In this document: piece by piece, positions 4,952 through 7,263 of the stretch
How the letters are laid out: every line of letters begins with the position of its first letter
How positions within the stretch are numbered: the stretch's first letter is position 1
Source: Streptomyces speibonae
GTDB lineage: Bacteria; Actinomycetota; Actinomycetes; Streptomycetales; Streptomycetaceae
Assembly (NCBI GenBank): GCA_000715605.1
Contig: KL568568.1
Span: forward strand, 77,761-85,023
Length of the DNA stretch: 7,263 nt
Direction: 5' to 3'
Notes under the pieces: generated by a model
What the model was told of the DNA's origin: nothing
Databases searched by the model: none
The model's input: only the letters and a program-made list of their open reading frames with translations
Position numbers and translations under genes: made by a program

Positions 4952-7263
4952 ATGACCATCCACGCGCCCGGCACCGACTCCGTAACCTGGTCCGACCACC
5001 TCGTCCGCCTCGGCTCCGCACCCGGCGCCGACCCCGCGGTCCTCGGTGGCAAGGCGGCCCGGCTCGCCGACCTCGTGGCCGCCGGACTTCCGGTGCCGCC
5101 GGCCTTCTGCCTCACCACGACATTCTTCGACGCCTTCCTGGACGCGACCGACCTGGCCCGCGAGCTGCCCGGCCTGGACAGCCGCACCGCCCGTGAGCGG
5201 GTGCTCGCCACGGCGATGCCGGCCCCGATGGCCGAGGCCGTGCGCGCCGCGTACGCCGCGCTGGGGCGCCCCCGCGTGGCCGTGCGTTCGTCCGCCCTGA
5301 AGGAGGACTCCGCGACCCAGTCCTTCGCCGGCCAGCACGACACCGTTCTGGACGTGGCGGGCGAGGAGGACCTCCTGGACGCGATCCTGCGGTGCTGGGC
5401 GTCGCTCTGGTCCGACCGGGCCGCCGCCTACCGCCAGGAGGGAGAACCGCCGGGCTCCATCGCGGTGGTGGTGCAGGAGATGGTGAACACCGACGTGAGC
5501 GGGGTCCTGTTCACGGTCGACCCGGTCGGCGCGCGACCGCACCGGATCGTCGTCGAGGCGTGCGTCGGCCTCGGCGAAGGCCTGGTCGCGGGCCGTGTCT
5601 CCAGTGACTACTTCATCGTGGACGACCGCAGCCTGGAGGTCGTCGAGGAACAGGTGCGCCACAAGGTCACCAAGTGCGCCCCGCTCGCCCCCGGCCGCAT
5701 CGGCGTGACCAAGGTCGAGGGCACGGCACGCACCGCGCCGTGCCTGACCCACGACCAGCTCGCCGAACTGGCGCGCCTGGCGCTGCGGGTGCGCGACCAC
5801 TACGGCTGCGAGCAGGACATCGAGTGGGGCCTGCGCGACGGCGCCTTCCATCTGTTCCAGACCCGCCCCGTCACCACACGTCCGGCGGCCGAGCCGACCG
5901 TGCCGAGCCCGTACGTCTCACCACAGCCCGAGCACATCGAGCAGGGCACCCTGTGGTCGCGCATGGACATCGGCGAGATCTTCGTCGGCCTCATGACACC
6001 GCTGGGACTGAGCTTCGCGAAGTACTACCAGCAGCACGTCCACCTGGACTGCACCTCCGCGCTCGGCGTGCGCACCACGGGGGACCCCGACCTGCCCATG
6101 GGGTACGTCCAGGGGCACGTCTACCTCAACATCTCCTACAGCGCGTACGCGATGCAGCAGGCGCTGCCCACCCGCGACCAGCGCCGGTTCACCGACCGTT
6201 TCGTGAGCGAGGACGTCGACACCACCCACTACGAGAACCCGTTCGGCACCTTTCCCTCCGGCATCCCGGACGCCCTGTCCGTCGCCTTCTGGGTCCGCAC
6301 CACCGCCAACGAGATGGCACGGGCGGTGCCCCGGTCCAAGGAGATGGCCGACTCCCGGCTGTACGAGTTCGACCGGGCCCGCGGCCTGGACCTGACGCGG
6401 ATGCCGCGCAGGGAACTGCACGCCGAACTCGACCGGCGGCTGAGCTACTTCCACGACATGCACGTGGGCTACATGCCGTACTACATCAACGCGTTCGGCT
6501 TCTACGGGGTGCTTGCCGAGCTGTGTTCGCGCTGGCTCGGCGAGGACGGCGCCAACCTGCAGAACCGCGTCAAGACGGACATGTCGAATCTGCGGACCGT
6601 CGGCTGCGCCAAGGAGATCTGGGCCATCGCGCAGGCCGCCAAGGAGCGGCCGGACGTGCTGAGGATCATCCAGGAGGAACCGCTGGACGCCGTCGCGGGC
6701 GCCCTGCGCGCGGACGAGGAGGGGCTCGCCTTCTGGGAACGGCACATGGAACCCTTCCTGCGCGCCAACGGCACCCGGGGCCCGCAGGAGATGGAGCTGT
6801 CCCACCCGCGTTGGGTGGACGACCCCTCGTACCTGTTCCAGATGACCCGGCGCTACGCGGCCGACGGCTTCTCGGCCGACGACATCCTGCAACGCGGCAG
6901 CAGCCACCACGACGACTCCCGTGCCGCCCTGGACCGTCTCCCGCTCCCGAAGCGGAAGGCGCTGCAGGGCGTCATCTCCCTGTACGAGGGGACGAGCGAA
7001 CTGCGCGAGACCACCCGGATGTCGATGATCACGTCGATCTGGCTGGTGCGGGCCGTCGTCTACGAAGTCGGGCGCCGGCTGGTGGCGGCCGGTGTGCTCA
7101 AGTCCCTGGACGAGGTCATGTACCTCGACTTCGAGGACGTACGCCGCTACCTCGCCGGCGGTGCCGCGGAGACGGAGGCGTTCGACCGCGCCCGGATCGA
7201 GGCGGCACGCCGGCAGCACGAGTACAACAAGCGGCTGCCGGAACCGCCGCTCACCTTCATCGG
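4952..7263 (+). CDS. redH: RedH/PigC-type prodiginine condensing enzyme (ATP-grasp / PEP-utilising family), 3' partial
   Basis: The frame is open from the ATG to the right edge (770 codons and two bases, no stop). Residues ~20-306 form a PEP synthase/PPDK-type ATP-binding domain: GGKAARLADLVAAGLPVPP (32-50), VRSSALKEDS (111-120) with nucleotide-binding Arg112, and a VVVQEMV...GVLFTVDP stretch; DIEW (289-292) and QTRP (303-306) close it. The middle resembles the rifampicin phosphotransferase type: LWSRMDIGEIF (334-344) with TPL (349-351), GTRGPQEMELSHPRW (607-621), and LRETTRM...EVMYLDFEDV near the edge. The C-terminal swivelling domain with the phospho-His is expected just beyond the window; family members are roughly 900 residues long. 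RedH/PigC joins MBC with the alkylpyrrole using ATP, the final condensation of the pathway. A general phosphotransferase is the alternative, but the neighbours decide. It is separated from redI by 104 bases, so it may have its own expression control. Confidence 0.88.
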   Translation, partial: MTIHAPGTDSVTWSDHLVRLGSAPGADPAVLGGKAARLADLVAAGLPVPPAFCLTTTFFDAFLDATDLARELPGLDSRTARERVLATAMPAPMAEAVRAAYAALGRPRVAVRSSALKEDSATQSFAGQHDTVLDVAGEEDLLDAILRCWASLWSDRAAAYRQEGEPPGSIAVVVQEMVNTDVSGVLFTVDPVGARPHRIVVEACVGLGEGLVAGRVSSDYFIVDDRSLEVVEEQVRHKVTKCAPLAPGRIGVTKVEGTARTAPCLTHDQLAELARLALRVRDHYGCEQDIEWGLRDGAFHLFQTRPVTTRPAAEPTVPSPYVSPQPEHIEQGTLWSRMDIGEIFVGLMTPLGLSFAKYYQQHVHLDCTSALGVRTTGDPDLPMGYVQGHVYLNISYSAYAMQQALPTRDQRRFTDRFVSEDVDTTHYENPFGTFPSGIPDALSVAFWVRTTANEMARAVPRSKEMADSRLYEFDRARGLDLTRMPRRELHAELDRRLSYFHDMHVGYMPYYINAFGFYGVLAELCSRWLGEDGANLQNRVKTDMSNLRTVGCAKEIWAIAQAAKERPDVLRIIQEEPLDAVAGALRADEEGLAFWERHMEPFLRANGTRGPQEMELSHPRWVDDPSYLFQMTRRYAADGFSADDILQRGSSHHDDSRAALDRLPLPKRKALQGVISLYEGTSELRETTRMSMITSIWLVRAVVYEVGRRLVAAGVLKSLDEVMYLDFEDVRRYLAGGAAETEAFDRARIEAARRQHEYNKRLPEPPLTFI

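Noticed and set aside
4559..7219. Two long reverse-strand open frames (4559-5851 and 5918-7219) opposite redH
   Set aside because: Both lie opposite a frame carrying clear ATP-grasp and PEP-enzyme motifs, and neither shows motifs of its own.
1..7263. Mobile elements, CRISPR arrays, tRNA or rRNA genes
   Set aside because: No transposase or integrase motifs, no spaced direct repeats and no RNA-gene-like stretch were seen; nearly all bases are accounted for by the five genes.

Overview
The window is a high-GC (strongly G/C at third codon positions) stretch of actinomycete DNA, almost certainly from a Streptomyces or close relative. It is a five-gene, single-strand segment with almost no spacing. 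In order it carries: the end of a polyketide synthase with an ACP and a C-terminal alpha-oxoamine synthase (OAS); an extended short-chain dehydrogenase; a type II thioesterase; a SAM-dependent methyltransferase; and the start of an ATP-grasp/PEP-utilising enzyme. This combination and order match redL-redK-redJ-redI-redH of the prodiginine (red-pigment tripyrrole) pathway as known from Streptomyces coelicolor. The assignment rests on domain content, motifs and gene order read by eye; no database search was possible.

Layout. Bases 1-1847 are the 3' part of redL: a Pro/Ala-rich linker, an ACP with a GLDSL phosphopantetheine site, a second Pro-rich linker and the PLP-dependent OAS domain. Three bases later redK starts (1851-2924). 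redJ (2911-3768) overlaps the end of redK by 14 bases, and redI (3756-4847) overlaps redJ by 13 bases. A 104-base gap (4848-4951) with GC-rich inverted repeats separates redI from redH, which starts at 4952 and runs off the right edge after 770 codons.

How the genes fit together (established for the S. coelicolor and Serratia pathways, inferred here). RedJ releases the C12 fatty acyl chain from its dedicated ACP. RedL extends it with malonate and its OAS domain condenses the product with glycine to a keto-pyrroline. RedK reduces that to 2-alkylpyrrole. On the other branch, RedI O-methylates the hydroxy-bipyrrole to give 4-methoxy-2,2'-bipyrrole-5-carbaldehyde (MBC). RedH then joins MBC and the alkylpyrrole in an ATP-dependent condensation to give the tripyrrole. 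Which final prodiginine is made (undecylprodigiosin, streptorubin B, metacycloprodigiosin and so on) cannot be read here, because the Rieske cyclase (redG type) and the starter-unit genes lie outside the window.

The core pathway is not new. The most interesting local signals are a single in-frame TTA (bldA-type) codon near the 3' end of redJ, immediately before the redI ribosome binding site; two overlapping, mutually exclusive hairpins between redI and redH; and an aromatic-rich island inside the Pro-rich linker of RedL.
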